Assembly (NCBI RefSeq): GCF_010111755.1
Contig: NC_088952.1
Span: 62,001-126,000, forward strand
Source: Nakaseomyces glabratus
Taxonomy: Eukaryota > Ascomycota > Saccharomycetes > Saccharomycetales > Saccharomycetaceae
Direction of reading: 5' to 3'
DNA length: 64,000 bases
Shown: positions 49,285 to 58,800 of the stretch, one piece after another
Layout: every line of letters begins with the position of its first letter
Position numbering within the stretch: position 1 is the stretch's first letter
Notes under the pieces: generated by a model
Database searches by the model: none
What the model saw: only the letters and a program-made list of their open reading frames with translations
Told to the model about the DNA's origin: nothing
Made by a program: the position numbers and the translations under genes

Positions 49285-49440
49285 TTTGCCGGACCACAAA
49301 GGTTCCGGGTAAGTTTTGCATAAATGACATGTGGATGTAGTAATTATTTACGAGCAGTGTGTGTATTCCACATGTGATGTGCGTATCAATGCATCGTGTT
49401 ACTTTTGTGACTTGTTTTTGTTGATGGGGGAGGGTTATGC

Positions 49441-49449
49441 ACCCAGACA
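49441..49449 (+). promoter_or_regulatory. Rap1-like site (ACCCAGACA)
   Basis: Matches the ACCCANACA core common in ribosomal-protein promoters, about 530 bp upstream of the RPL37 start. A GTGTGGGTGTGGG stretch follows nearby. Confidence 0.4.
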
Positions 49450-49974
49450 CCCTGAAGTCTCTTTTTTGTTTCTTGTGGGTGTGGGTGTGGGACGGGGAGA
49501 CGGATTCTGTGTTTGGTATGGAGCTGGAGCTGGAGCTGGGCAGCTGGAAAGGTTTAGGTGGAACCTGGCAGGGTTACTGGCAGTGAGCAACAACGATCAC
49601 TGAGTCTGGGACTGGTGTGGTACCGGGTGGCGCTGGGTGGTACCGGGTGATACTGCTGGAAGGGGAAGGGAGGTACCCCTAGGCTGGGGACGGAGGTGTG
49701 TGATGGAAGGACGGGGGTAGAGGGAGGCTAGAGTACCAGGCGTGTGCAGCTTCACTACGTTCCTTCCCAACGGGGACTGAGGTCTGAGGACAGAGGACTG
49801 AGAACTGAGCAGTCCCCCCCCCAGATGTGAAAAACTGTTCTGGACAAAAATGAAGTGAAATTTCAGGTGTACTAGTTGATATATATGAAATAGCGCTACT
49901 ATTTATTGGCACGTATAGTATTTATTTTTGATATTTGCAATACAAAGTCAATAACAGATCAAATATAGGCAAAC

Positions 49975-50902
49975 ATGGGTAGTATGTAGCAAGAACGAAT
50001 TTATGAGCGAGCCAGCACCAGCTGGTATTTTGAGTACGATGAAATATGAAGGACTTTACTCCAGGTGGGAAGTGAAATTGGGAATACAGCGCATAAAAAA
50101 GTGGCCAGATACTGATAAGATATACAAATCGAAACTACAAACTATGTTATTTGGTGAGAGCAGCAAATGTATGATAGCTGAGGGATATCATTGGAGCGTA
50201 ATAGGACTTGTGACAATGCATGAAATGAAGCGAATTAATGTATCATGAAGCATCATGCGCACCAGATTAAAGATTGAGAAGCTGACTATGCAATGGGACT
50301 CCCTGAAACAACATTATATTTCTAACTTCTCTGGAAGGAACTTAATTTCATCAATACAAATAAGATTATGAATTTCTGTTACTAACAATCAATTATTATC
50401 AAACTTTTACAATAACGCCAATGTTGACTTTTTACATGAACTGAAACTGAAACTGCACTATGAATACCGATCTAGAGGACAAAAAGTTATTAAGTACCAA
50501 TGGAATATTAATAGAAGAGAATCCCGTAATATGAATGCATGTGAATTAGCCAAATCTCGAAGATGATCATATGGTTATGTTTCAGCGCTGTGGAAGAAGT
50601 TGTATTTGGATATTAGTGAGAATGATAAACTTATGAAAACAGAGGGTACTCCATCTTTCGGTAAGCGTCACAACAAGTCCCACACTTTGTGTAACAGATG
50701 TGGTCGTCGTTCCTTCCACGTTCAAAAGAAGACCTGTGCTTCTTGTGGTTACCCATCTGCTAAGACCAGATCTTACAACTGGGGCCAAAAGGCTAAGAGA
50801 AGACACACTACTGGTACCGGTAGAATGAGATACTTGAAGCACGTCGCTAGAAGATTCAAGAACGGTTTCCAATCTGGTACCGCTTCTAAGGCTTCCGCTT
50901 AA
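49975..50902 (+). CDS. RPL37A: 60S ribosomal protein eL37, one intron
   Basis: Exon 1 is only seven bases (ATGGGTA, 49975-49981). The intron starts GTATGT at 49982 and ends CAG at 50642; exon 2 is 50643-50902. Joining gives an 88-residue protein starting [16 protein letters not shown], the usual eL37 length and N-terminus. The zinc-binding cysteines are in [11 protein letters not shown] and [17 protein letters not shown]. eL37 is a component of the large ribosomal subunit near the exit tunnel. A TACTAAC branch site is at 50380-50386, unusually far from the 3' splice site. An open frame starting at a TTG in the intron runs into exon 2 and would misplace the start. Gene order fits YLR185W. Confidence 0.95.
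49982..50642 (+). other. RPL37A intron (661 nt)
   Basis: GTATGT at the 5' end, TACTAAC at 50380-50386 and CAG at the 3' end. The branch site to 3' splice site distance is 256 nt. An alternative TTTCAG at 50580-50585 would keep the frame. An 81-codon ATG frame (50003-50248) lies inside; I do not believe it is a gene. Confidence 0.85.
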
Positions 50903-52971
50903 ATAAATTATTCGATATAATAACATTTCTATTAATCATTATATTATAATTTCGTTGTCAAGATCACATAAGCGTTGTCATTTTACTAAACTTGTTTTAA
51001 TAAACATTTAAAGTCATTTAGGCAGGCACTTTTATTAGCATATACTTTGTAAGTAGTTGTCTAAAAGATAATTATTTTTCTTTTATAACCAAAGGAAGGT
51101 TTCTAGCAATGAATCGCTCAATGCAATGCTGTGCGATTGGCGGGTGCATTCAAAGATAAGTACTGAAGCAAAAAAATATCTCAGGGCTTATTGATCCCAA
51201 TAAAAGGGCATCAACAACTGTGTATACACAATTTCTAAACTGTTATAAGGAGTCTATGTCTTGCTAAATAACGTAAAACTGATATTTATTCAGCCAGATA
51301 AGAAATATGTATTAATATTCCCTTCAGCCTGTCGCTTGAAGAATTGAAGTACATGTATCTTCATTTTTTATACTTACGAAATGTGTTGAATCCGATACGC
51401 AGTTGTTCCATTTACAGGCAATTGGTGATAAATGATATATTATAATATGTTACAGCGGCAAAATTTTGTTATTTTTCGAGGTTTTACTTATAGTTACCTG
51501 CTCTGAAGAGCCGATTGATAGTGCCGTTGGCAGAATCTGTGTTATATCCGGTGTTATTTTGTTGATTCTGTTATAATCTTCCAATCTTGTTGACTATTGA
51601 AGATATACTTTTATCCAGGAGCAGTATTAGCCAGATAGGACACGCATATAGATTCATAGTTGCTAGCATGATATTCACGGATTGGAAATAGCCCTCCAAT
51701 AGAGGTTATCGATGCTGGATCAATATTTTTCTATGTATAGATTGATCAAAATTGCTCAGCCGTTATCTTTGTTAATGCTAACTTGTTCTGCATAGTTGAG
51801 GACTGTTAGTTTGTATTTTGTGTTGCGATTAAGAATGGTCATTTTACATTGGAGGTAAATGAATTACGATGAGCTGTGGCTAAATCAATGAAGTACGTGT
51901 TATAATGGCCGCAACATAGATAAATATTGGCCATATGTAATCAATGATACAAATTTTAATCTTGACTTTGGAATTGATTGATCTTGCAGTGATTGAGGGT
52001 GTATTATGAATTGCTTATAATACACTCAACGCGTGGCTTGTTAAGTAAAGTTATCACAGTCATAATGAGATGGAAAAGAAACAGGACATGAGGTATTTGA
52101 TAAGGTTTATTCAGCCAAGAAATTTGTGTTTGACTTAAAACTAATTACCTCCCATAAGGCAATTGGATTAAAATGCGTTTGGAACAGCATATTTGTCATT
52201 TACCGACCAAAGCATTTTTCAGTTCATGGAATTGAGTAGTTTAATATAGATGCAGATTGCTAGAGTCAGAAGGACCAGCCAGATTACAACAGGGATAGAA
52301 TTTGAGTAAGTATAGCTACTCCCCCACTATACATTGACGTAGAGTGTAGATATATCGAAAGCAGTAGCCAGCTGGAGCTAAAATCTTTGGTCACGTGGCA
52401 TCCTTGCAAACGCTTGGTTTTGAGGCTAATGCCCCTCCCAGTAACCCAGGATGCTGGTAACATGAAACACCCTACCCGGTCAGTGTTTTAGCTTTTATTG
52501 CTTGCGTTATATTTTAACCGTTATAGGTATGCGATTTCTGTGACTTGTGTGAAGTGGCCAGTACTGTGGTTGCATCGCCGCCGCACATGCGCCTAGCAGT
52601 TTTCATATTTGAAACATGGGGGGGAGTACACCTGGAATAATATGGGGAGTCTTACAATTACAGCAAGGATATACGTTTCAAATACTAAATAAGTCTGGAA
52701 GGTGTTAAGTCTCCAGTATGGGGTTTTTTAATCAGTTGGCTCTGTTTTTGGAAATGGAAGTATACCTGTTATTCAAGTAATTTCCCCATTTGTGCTTCAA
52801 TTATGTTCGATAGCTGAGACATGCGCACTGAAACAGCTATGGACCACTGCTATCTATGCGATAAGCAGTTCCATACAGTATTGTTTTATGGTTGCACAGC
52901 ACTGTACACACTTGTGACTCGTATACGTTAGAATGTGATGTGCCGAAGCAGGGTAACTTGTGCTGGGAGCC

Positions 52972-52988
52972 CTCATCGAAAATTTTCA
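52972..52988 (-). promoter_or_regulatory. PAC-like plus RRPE-like pair upstream of EMG1
   Basis: CTCATCGA (52972-52979, inverted PAC with one mismatch) overlaps GAAAATTTTCA (52978-52988), an RRPE-like sequence. Typical of ribosome-biogenesis promoters. Confidence 0.55.
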
Positions 52989-53033
52989 GTTTTTTGTTCG
53001 ATGGCAGTGCGATTCCGTTTGGCAGAGAAATTA

Positions 53034-53053
53034 GCGATGAGCTTAGCGATGAG
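53034..53053 (+). promoter_or_regulatory. two tandem PAC boxes upstream of EMG1
   Basis: GCGATGAG occurs at 53034-53041 and again at 53046-53053, 12 bp apart, about 130-150 bp upstream of the start. Confidence 0.65.
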
Positions 53054-53184
53054 TATGTCATATTTGTTGATTCTTGTTTCAATTTTGTAGTTAAGTCTTT
53101 GTATGTATGTTTTTATTGTGTTTCTTGTTTAACTTGTTTCTTGCTTCTGCAGTATCTACAATAGATAGAAGGATAAAATAAGCG

Positions 53185-53874
53185 ATGGTTGAAGATTCCA
53201 AGGCCCGTATCGGTGGTCCCAATAACAGCAGTGTTACCAAGAAGCAAGAGCCCAGGCTGTATGTTGTGCTGTGTGAGGCTAGTCTGGAGACTTACACTTC
53301 GAATGACCACAGGACCTCGCTGCTGAACTGTGACGACCATCAAGGTATTCTGCGAAAGATGGGCAGGGACATCGCTGAGGCCAGACCTGATATTACGCAC
53401 CAGTGTTTGCTGACGTTGCTGGACTCCCCGATAAATAAGGCCGGTCTGTTACAAGTCTACATCCTGACCAAGAAGAACGTGCTGATCGAGGTGAATCCAT
53501 CTGTGAGAATACCCAGAACGTTCAAGAGATTCTCCGGTCTGATGGTGCAATTGTTACACAAGCTATCTATCAGGTCTATGGAGAGTTCGAACACACATTT
53601 GCTGAGAGTGGTGAAGAACCCAGTTACGAAATACCTGCCTGCCGACTGCCGGAAGGTCACTCTTTCTTTTGACGCTGAGGTGATGAGGCCGCAGGAGTAC
53701 CTTGGGGATAAGCAATCAGTATGTGTATTTGTGGGGGCGATGGCGAGAGGCCACGACTCCTTTGCTGATGAATATGTAGATGACAAAATAGCTATATCTA
53801 ACTACCCGCTCTCCGCCTCCGTCGCCTGCTCCAAGTTCTGTCATGGCGCTGAGGACGCATGGGCCATTATATAA
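53185..53874 (+). CDS. EMG1: 18S rRNA pseudouridine N1-methyltransferase
   Basis: An essential SPOUT-family methyltransferase (Nep1) that methylates pseudouridine 1191 of 18S rRNA and acts in small-subunit assembly in the nucleolus. The 229-residue protein (S. cerevisiae 252) shows [18 protein letters not shown] (about 25-42), [18 protein letters not shown] (about 50-67), [20 protein letters not shown] (about 180-199) and the SAM-site end [20 protein letters not shown], the SPOUT knot. The promoter has PAC and RRPE motifs. The last 34 bp overlap the 3' end of MTLalpha1 on the other strand. Gene order fits YLR186W. Confidence 0.96.
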   Translation: MVEDSKARIGGPNNSSVTKKQEPRLYVVLCEASLETYTSNDHRTSLLNCDDHQGILRKMGRDIAEARPDITHQCLLTLLDSPINKAGLLQVYILTKKNVLIEVNPSVRIPRTFKRFSGLMVQLLHKLSIRSMESSNTHLLRVVKNPVTKYLPADCRKVTLSFDAEVMRPQEYLGDKQSVCVFVGAMARGHDSFADEYVDDKIAISNYPLSASVACSKFCHGAEDAWAII

Positions 53875-54416
53875 TTTACAAACCCACACCGAGGACTCGC
53901 AAAATTAAACTGCTGCGCGAATATGTCCCAAATATTTTGATCCGTTTCTGGGGCGTTCCAAGCTTCTGAGAGAATGACGGAGAGTGTATTTTGTTTGAGG
54001 CCGGTGCCTAATTGGGCATAGTATGTACGAAATGCCATAAAAGCGTTCATAGGTCTTTTCTTACTGCTGGATTTCGATTTTAAAACATTTCCGATGGAAG
54101 TATTGAAGTGATGAGATATGAACTTATCTATCTCCCATGATGTTTCAATATCGATGATATTGATACCTGACTCAAATGAGCTCGTCAGTTTCATCCTTTC
54201 TTCTCTAATTCGCTTTAGTAACACAGGGTGAGGGGGTGGGATCTGAAACTTGTTCGGTTTAGTTAACAGCATGTTAAGACCAAAGGAGCTCTTTGTGGAA
54301 CTACAGCCCAGAAAATCGGAGTGTTTTTCAGGATATTTTTGGCTTCTGAGTCTTTTATTTGTTCTAACCCTGAATTTTGTGGCAGTATACTTCATAGTCA
54401 GTGTTTCAGTTAACAT
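53841..54416 (-). CDS. MTLalpha1: mating-type protein alpha1 (alpha-box activator)
   Basis: Activator of alpha-specific genes, working with Mcm1. The 191-residue frame starts at the ATG complementary to 54414-54416; a second ATG (MKYTATKF) is seven codons in and could be the true start. The alpha box is at about 119-185: [19 protein letters not shown], then [18 protein letters not shown] and [14 protein letters not shown], matching S. cerevisiae alpha1 around its FMAFRAYYSQFG. The C-terminus ends soon after the box. It is divergent from alpha2, and its last eleven codons overlap EMG1. A sequence like the HO cleavage site lies inside the coding region. Confidence 0.95.
   Translation of the reverse strand: MLTETLTMKYTATKFRVRTNKRLRSQKYPEKHSDFLGCSSTKSSFGLNMLLTKPNKFQIPPPHPVLLKRIREERMKLTSSFESGINIIDIETSWEIDKFISHHFNTSIGNVLKSKSSSKKRPMNAFMAFRTYYAQLGTGLKQNTLSVILSEAWNAPETDQNIWDIFAQQFNFASPRCGFVNYIMAHASSAP
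53910..53917 (-). promoter_or_regulatory. HO endonuclease-like site in MTLalpha1
   Basis: On the coding strand the bases read CGCAGCAG followed by TTTAATTTT, the codons for AQQFNF. The S. cerevisiae HO site lies at the same codons (CGCAACAG then TATAATTTT). One core mismatch. This marks the probable Y/Z boundary. Confidence 0.65.
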
Positions 54417-54480
54417 TAGTAGAGTGACTTCAGATATTGTACAACTGACATAAAGGAATGGTTAATTTCTGCTCATTAAT

Positions 54481-54492
54481 CATGTTAACATG
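54481..54492. promoter_or_regulatory. 12-bp palindrome CATGTTAACATG
   Basis: Two CATGT half-sites in inverted order. CATGT is the alpha2 homeodomain half-site core, but the spacing is much shorter than in S. cerevisiae a1-alpha2 or alpha2-Mcm1 operators. A candidate operator for mating-type regulation of alpha1. Confidence 0.45.
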
Positions 54493-54570
54493 GCAATTTT
54501 TTGGGTTTCTTTTATATTAATTCTCTTGGATATGAGACTTGTGTAAGATTAATATAGTATTTACAGTATT

Positions 54571-54586
54571 TTACCATATTAGGTAA
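54571..54586. promoter_or_regulatory. Mcm1 P-box / CArG-type element
   Basis: TTACCATATTAGGTAA with the core CCATATTAGG (54574-54583). The outer TTACC/GGTAA arms are symmetric, as in the palindromic Mcm1 site. It lies 143 bp upstream of alpha2 and 155 bp upstream of alpha1. Confidence 0.6.
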
Positions 54587-54728
54587 ATATGATAGACAGG
54601 GAGTGTAGTTTTATTAAAATTGCAATTTTTAGGCGGTTGAACCTCAATAAATTTATATAAAAGGAACGGAATGAAATTCAGTCTGAACTAGTGAATATAT
54701 ATGTGGTTTAAAAATACCAAAGTACATT

Positions 54729-55289
54729 ATGTCAAAGAAATCAAGAATTAGTATTACGCATCTACTTAATCCAATACAAGAAGAAAATTTAAAGGAAAAA
54801 TTGCAAGAGATTAATAACCAACTTATATCATTGTGTTCCAGTTTACCCAAAAGACAGTCGCTCCCGGGGCCGTCGTCCGATATCCTAAGGTTCCTATCGA
54901 GAAACAACTTGGACCCACAAGAGATAGGGTTGATCAAGACAACCTATCGACTGTCTACTCTTCTGTCAAAACTACGGGAGCATGAGATCGTATTCAATGT
55001 GGTTACCAAAGACCATCTGCTTAAAAAAGGCGTCCCCAATCACTATGCCGCTTCCTATCGAGGCCACCGCTTCACAAGGGAAAACGTACAGATACTAGAG
55101 ACCTGGTACCGCAACCATATCGACAACCCATACCTCGACCACAACAGCCAGCAATATCTAGCACAGAAGACAAACCTCTCAAAAATACAGATCAAAAACT
55201 GGGTAGCAAACAGAAGAAGAAAACAAAAGTCAATTTACATCTCACCATTCAGACCTACCTTGATGGCTCAAAACAGCCTCGACACTTGA
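54729..55289 (+). CDS. MTLalpha2: mating-type protein alpha2 (homeodomain repressor)
   Basis: Homeodomain repressor of a-specific genes (with Mcm1) and of haploid-specific genes (with a1). The 186-residue protein (S. cerevisiae 210) has an N-terminal helical region (about 8-40, HLLNPIQEENLKEKLQEINN), which in S. cerevisiae binds Tup1. The Mcm1-contact hinge VFNVVTKD at 88-95 is conserved. The TALE-type homeodomain is at about 110-170 (YRGHRFTRENVQILETW, the extra NPYLD loop, and helix 3 IQIKNWVANRRRKQK). The C-terminal a1-binding tail is shorter than in S. cerevisiae. It is divergent from alpha1, as in other Saccharomycetaceae. Confidence 0.96.
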   Translation: MSKKSRISITHLLNPIQEENLKEKLQEINNQLISLCSSLPKRQSLPGPSSDILRFLSRNNLDPQEIGLIKTTYRLSTLLSKLREHEIVFNVVTKDHLLKKGVPNHYAASYRGHRFTRENVQILETWYRNHIDNPYLDHNSQQYLAQKTNLSKIQIKNWVANRRRKQKSIYISPFRPTLMAQNSLDT

Positions 55290-55841
55290 CTCAAACATAT
55301 ACATTTCTCTTTGTCTTCTGCCACTACCTTATTTTTCTAACCTGGAATTATCTTGAAATTGTTTCACAATTTCAAGAACCACACACGCACCGACTGACCC
55401 ACACAAGAGATCACCACCTTCGAAATAAACTTTCAGTCAAAATGATAACCATTCTTATACATTTTTAGAACCCGATTCTAGGTTCATCACTTCTTATGTA
55501 AATTACCCAAAAAACACCAAAAAATTTCGGAACCTGCTACAGTAAATTGTCACGCGACTGGAACCTTTGCCAAGAACTCCCACATCACCAACATACGCAC
55601 CGCTCGACACCATATTGACTACAATTAGCTCCCTTTATACACAGCTATATACTTTACCCAAATACCATTAAACTCCAATAAATCCAAATCTTTTTTAAAA
55701 TCGTTGCTAAGTCCCGAGGTCTCGACTACGCAAGACCAACGCTGGCAAAAATAAACTCTAAAATTAGACCACTACTGCAACTTACATCATAATCACAGGA
55801 AAGACGCCTAAATCACACATCAATAATTAATACAACTGTCA
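55290..55841. other. region between MTLalpha2 and the Ras GEF gene
   Basis: A 552-bp spacer with the GEF promoter, probably including the X side of the mating cassette. No gene. TTTCGGAA at 55525-55532 resembles a centromere CDEIII core but lacks an AT-rich partner region, so it was rejected. Confidence 0.45.
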
Positions 55842-58800
55842 ATGGATTCTCCGACAAGCCAGTATGATAATGGCGCATCGCCGACTTTACCCCTCGACAC
55901 GTCTTTCCAGACCGCGTCCTTCCACACTGCAACCTCTAGTCCTACACCATCGCAGCAATTGGACGCGCAAGACATATCAAAAGAGATAGAGCAACTGAGG
56001 CTTTACCAAGATAATAAACGTATTTCCTTCACAACGCCTGTCGTGAATACATCCCCACTACACCTGCCGCCAGACATAACACCAAGAGCCGACCAAGTTC
56101 AGCCGGAAAACCAACAAGGATTTGTATCTCACGGCCTCGGTATATCGCTTCCGCAGCCTACCGATAACACCAACATCGATGACACGATTACCAGCATCGA
56201 TCCCGACATCACAACTAAACTACAACCTGATTCACCCGATCGCACAAATAACTCGGTTAAGTCCAAACCAGACGATTTCAGCCTTTCGCACTTGTTCATT
56301 ATCGCTAACCATGAGTTCGACCCAAGTTCTTTACAAAACAAAGAAGATGCCTCAATCTGCTTACCATTCAAAAAGAACGATGTAGCATTCGTACACGTCG
56401 TAGACGAGTCCGGATGGGGTGAAGTTACACTTATCAAGAACAATGAAAGAGGCTGGGTGCCATTCAACTACTTCCAAGATACTGTACATCCAACTACGGC
56501 TGCATACCCAGCACCACAGTACTTGAAATCGCGTTTACCACTGGAGTCATTACTATCTGCATGTGCACAGTTTCTAACACAACAAGATGGATCGGAAAAG
56601 TTTAAACATAAATATTTTAATGATATAAGGGACGGCGTCAAAACCTTGCTAGAATTAACTAAATGTGTCTCGAGATCAGATGAACTTGTCAAATCTGTAT
56701 CCCTAATACGGAGAGCGAGAAAAGCTCTTCTGGCTGATTGGTACGACCTTATGATGAAAGCTGACCACTACAAGAAAACCTCCCCCAGTGCAGAAAATAT
56801 AACCACATTAATACAACTAACAAATAAAGTCACCAACAAAGCATTCACATTTTACAACGCATGGAGTACGCACCTATCCACCGATTCAAGTAAGCATGAT
56901 TCCAGATATCATATATTGAACAACCCATCCGATAAAAAAGAAGAACTTATCTCTCAAAACAACTCTATAGAGGCCAGTTCCAAATCTACGGTATCAAATA
57001 ATCACGCCAACCAACCAACAGAGAACCAGATATCGGAGAAGGCCAACTCAACCACTTTATTAGAACCACCCTTTGCAATTGCAAGACTTACTGAAATACA
57101 TAACTTAATTTTTCAGTATATTGGCCTTATACTAGGACGTCTGCAAATGGTTACGAACAATCCTGCAGGATATGAAACCTTAGAATCGGTAATACACCAG
57201 ATAATTATCATTTTAAGAGAATTACTCTATATCAGCAAGACATGCGCATACATAATGCAACAGAAATTTCAAAAAGTTGATCAAGACCCATTTAACGAAG
57301 ACTTGGACCAGTTGCTATCAATGGTATCAGATATGGTTTCAACAATAAAAGTGTTAGTGACTATGTCACTAAATACATCTATTCACAAAGAGGATACTGC
57401 TACTATTGAAGCCCAACAACATAAGCTGATTTCAATTGTGGCAAGTATGACCCCCTTAATCAATAACACAGTCCTGCAATGCCATAACTACCTTCGCTTA
57501 ATTGGTGACTTTAAGCTTGAAACCTCTAGATCATATATGGATTTCCAAAAGATTCGCATAAATCCTCAACATCTGATAAATAGAAGTCAGACAACTTCAA
57601 ATAATGACGTATTTAAATCTGATTTCCAAAGAAAATCCATTGATCTTTTTGCTAATGATAAGGAAAGATATAAAAGAGTTACTAGATACAGTACTATCAC
57701 CCCCTTAAGAGAAGATTTCTTTGATGATCATAATCTAATTGAAGGCTCCCCAGAAAAAAAGTCATTCGCCCGTGATTCCGTATTTCTCAAATATCAACCA
57801 ACTGACTCAGAGGCTGAAAGCTCTGCATTGGTGACAAATTCATCAGACAAGCTAAGTGAAGAAGACCTTATTTACGATAGCAATAATGAATTAATAACAG
57901 CTACCTGTCGTGGCTTGGTTTTTAAGCTCACTGATGAACTAGACCATCCAAGCAGCTTTTTTGTTTCAACATTTCTTCTTAACTTTCGGTCATTCATGAA
58001 ATCATATGAACTGGTGACCGAACTAATAAATAGATTTGATTTAGCGGATATGGAAAATAAACTTAGGGATAATAAACCCAAAGGCAAATACTCTACCACG
58101 GCTTCTAAACTGAAAAACAGACGTAGATTGATCTGTTCCGTTTTTAATGAATGGATGGAAAGTTACTGGGATTACAATACCGATTTCGAATGTATATCCA
58201 CAATGATAAACTTTTTCAATGAAGGGATGGCTGATTATCTACCTAGAGAATCAAAAATGCTAATACAAACGGCTGCAAAATTGATTTTAAAATTCAACGA
58301 ACTCAAAAAAAATAGGCAGTTGACTACAACTTACTCCCAGTTGTGTCCAATTAATGTTTTAAAAAATAATGGCGGCTCGATGATTTCTCAAATCTCGACT
58401 GTAACAACGGCTACAAATAAATCAATACTAACTATGGATGAACGCTTAATCGATGAATATGAACTAACACATATACCACACCAAACAGAAGATGACCTAG
58501 CGCTTCCATTACCAGTGTTGAATCTTGGTACATTTTCTTTGATAAGCAAAGAGAACACTGAGCAAATTCATAATTTGGTATACAAATACAGAAATTATTT
58601 GAATGAAAAGAATTACGATGATTTTACAGACAAAACCTCAGATGAGATTTTGAAAATCTGGTTTGAGCTGAAAAATCACCACTTCTCTAACTCCGATTTA
58701 TCCACTGCTGCTGAATTCAGCTTAGTGATTTTAAATCCATTAGAAGTAGCGAAACAATTAACTATCCTTGAATCACTTCTTTTCATGAGATTAACGCCAT

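Larger units (their letters stand above)
48813..49974. other. TOS4-RPL37 divergent promoter region
   Basis: A 1.16-kb spacer. Left part: MCB and SCB motifs and a TG-rich microsatellite. Right part: a GC-richer stretch with GGAGCT and GGTACCGGGTG repeats (about 49515-49660), a run of nine C (about 49814-49822) and a Rap1-like site. The open frames in it follow the low-complexity sequence and are not credible genes. Confidence 0.55.
50903..53184. other. 2.3-kb region without an ORF between RPL37A and EMG1
   Basis: No protein-coding frame of note occurs across about 1.9 kb (50903-52836). The left two thirds is AT-rich, the last 900 bp (52260-53184) is less so and contains a TCACGTG site at 52391-52397, G and C runs (GGGGGGG near 52619) and the EMG1 promoter with PAC boxes. 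S. cerevisiae has no gene between these two loci. I recognise no snRNA, snoRNA, RNase P/MRP RNA or telomeric template sequence. Confidence 0.5.
54417..54728. other. alpha1-alpha2 divergent promoter
   Basis: A 312-bp AT-rich spacer between the two starts. It contains a perfect 12-bp palindrome (54481-54492) and an Mcm1-type box (54571-54586). No Rap1 site was seen. Confidence 0.65.

Noticed and set aside
49511..49660. GC-rich GGAGCT/GGTACCGGGTG repeats as telomere-like sequence
   Set aside because: They do not match the yeast telomeric repeat pattern and are only low-complexity promoter DNA.
50600..50642. N-terminal extension of the RPL37 frame starting at TTG
   Set aside because: It lies in the intron. 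The seven-base exon 1 at 49975-49981 with GTATGT restores the conserved eL37 start.
51370..51378. ATACTTACG as a U1 snRNA 5' end
   Set aside because: The U1 start needs ATACTTACCT and downstream conserved sequences, which are absent.
52391..52397. TCACGTG as a centromere CDEI
   Set aside because: The following sequence is not AT-rich and has no CDEIII; a Cbf1/Pho4-type promoter site is more likely.
55525..55532. TTTCGGAA as a centromere CDEIII core
   Set aside because: No AT-rich element or CDEI is found at the required distance on either side.
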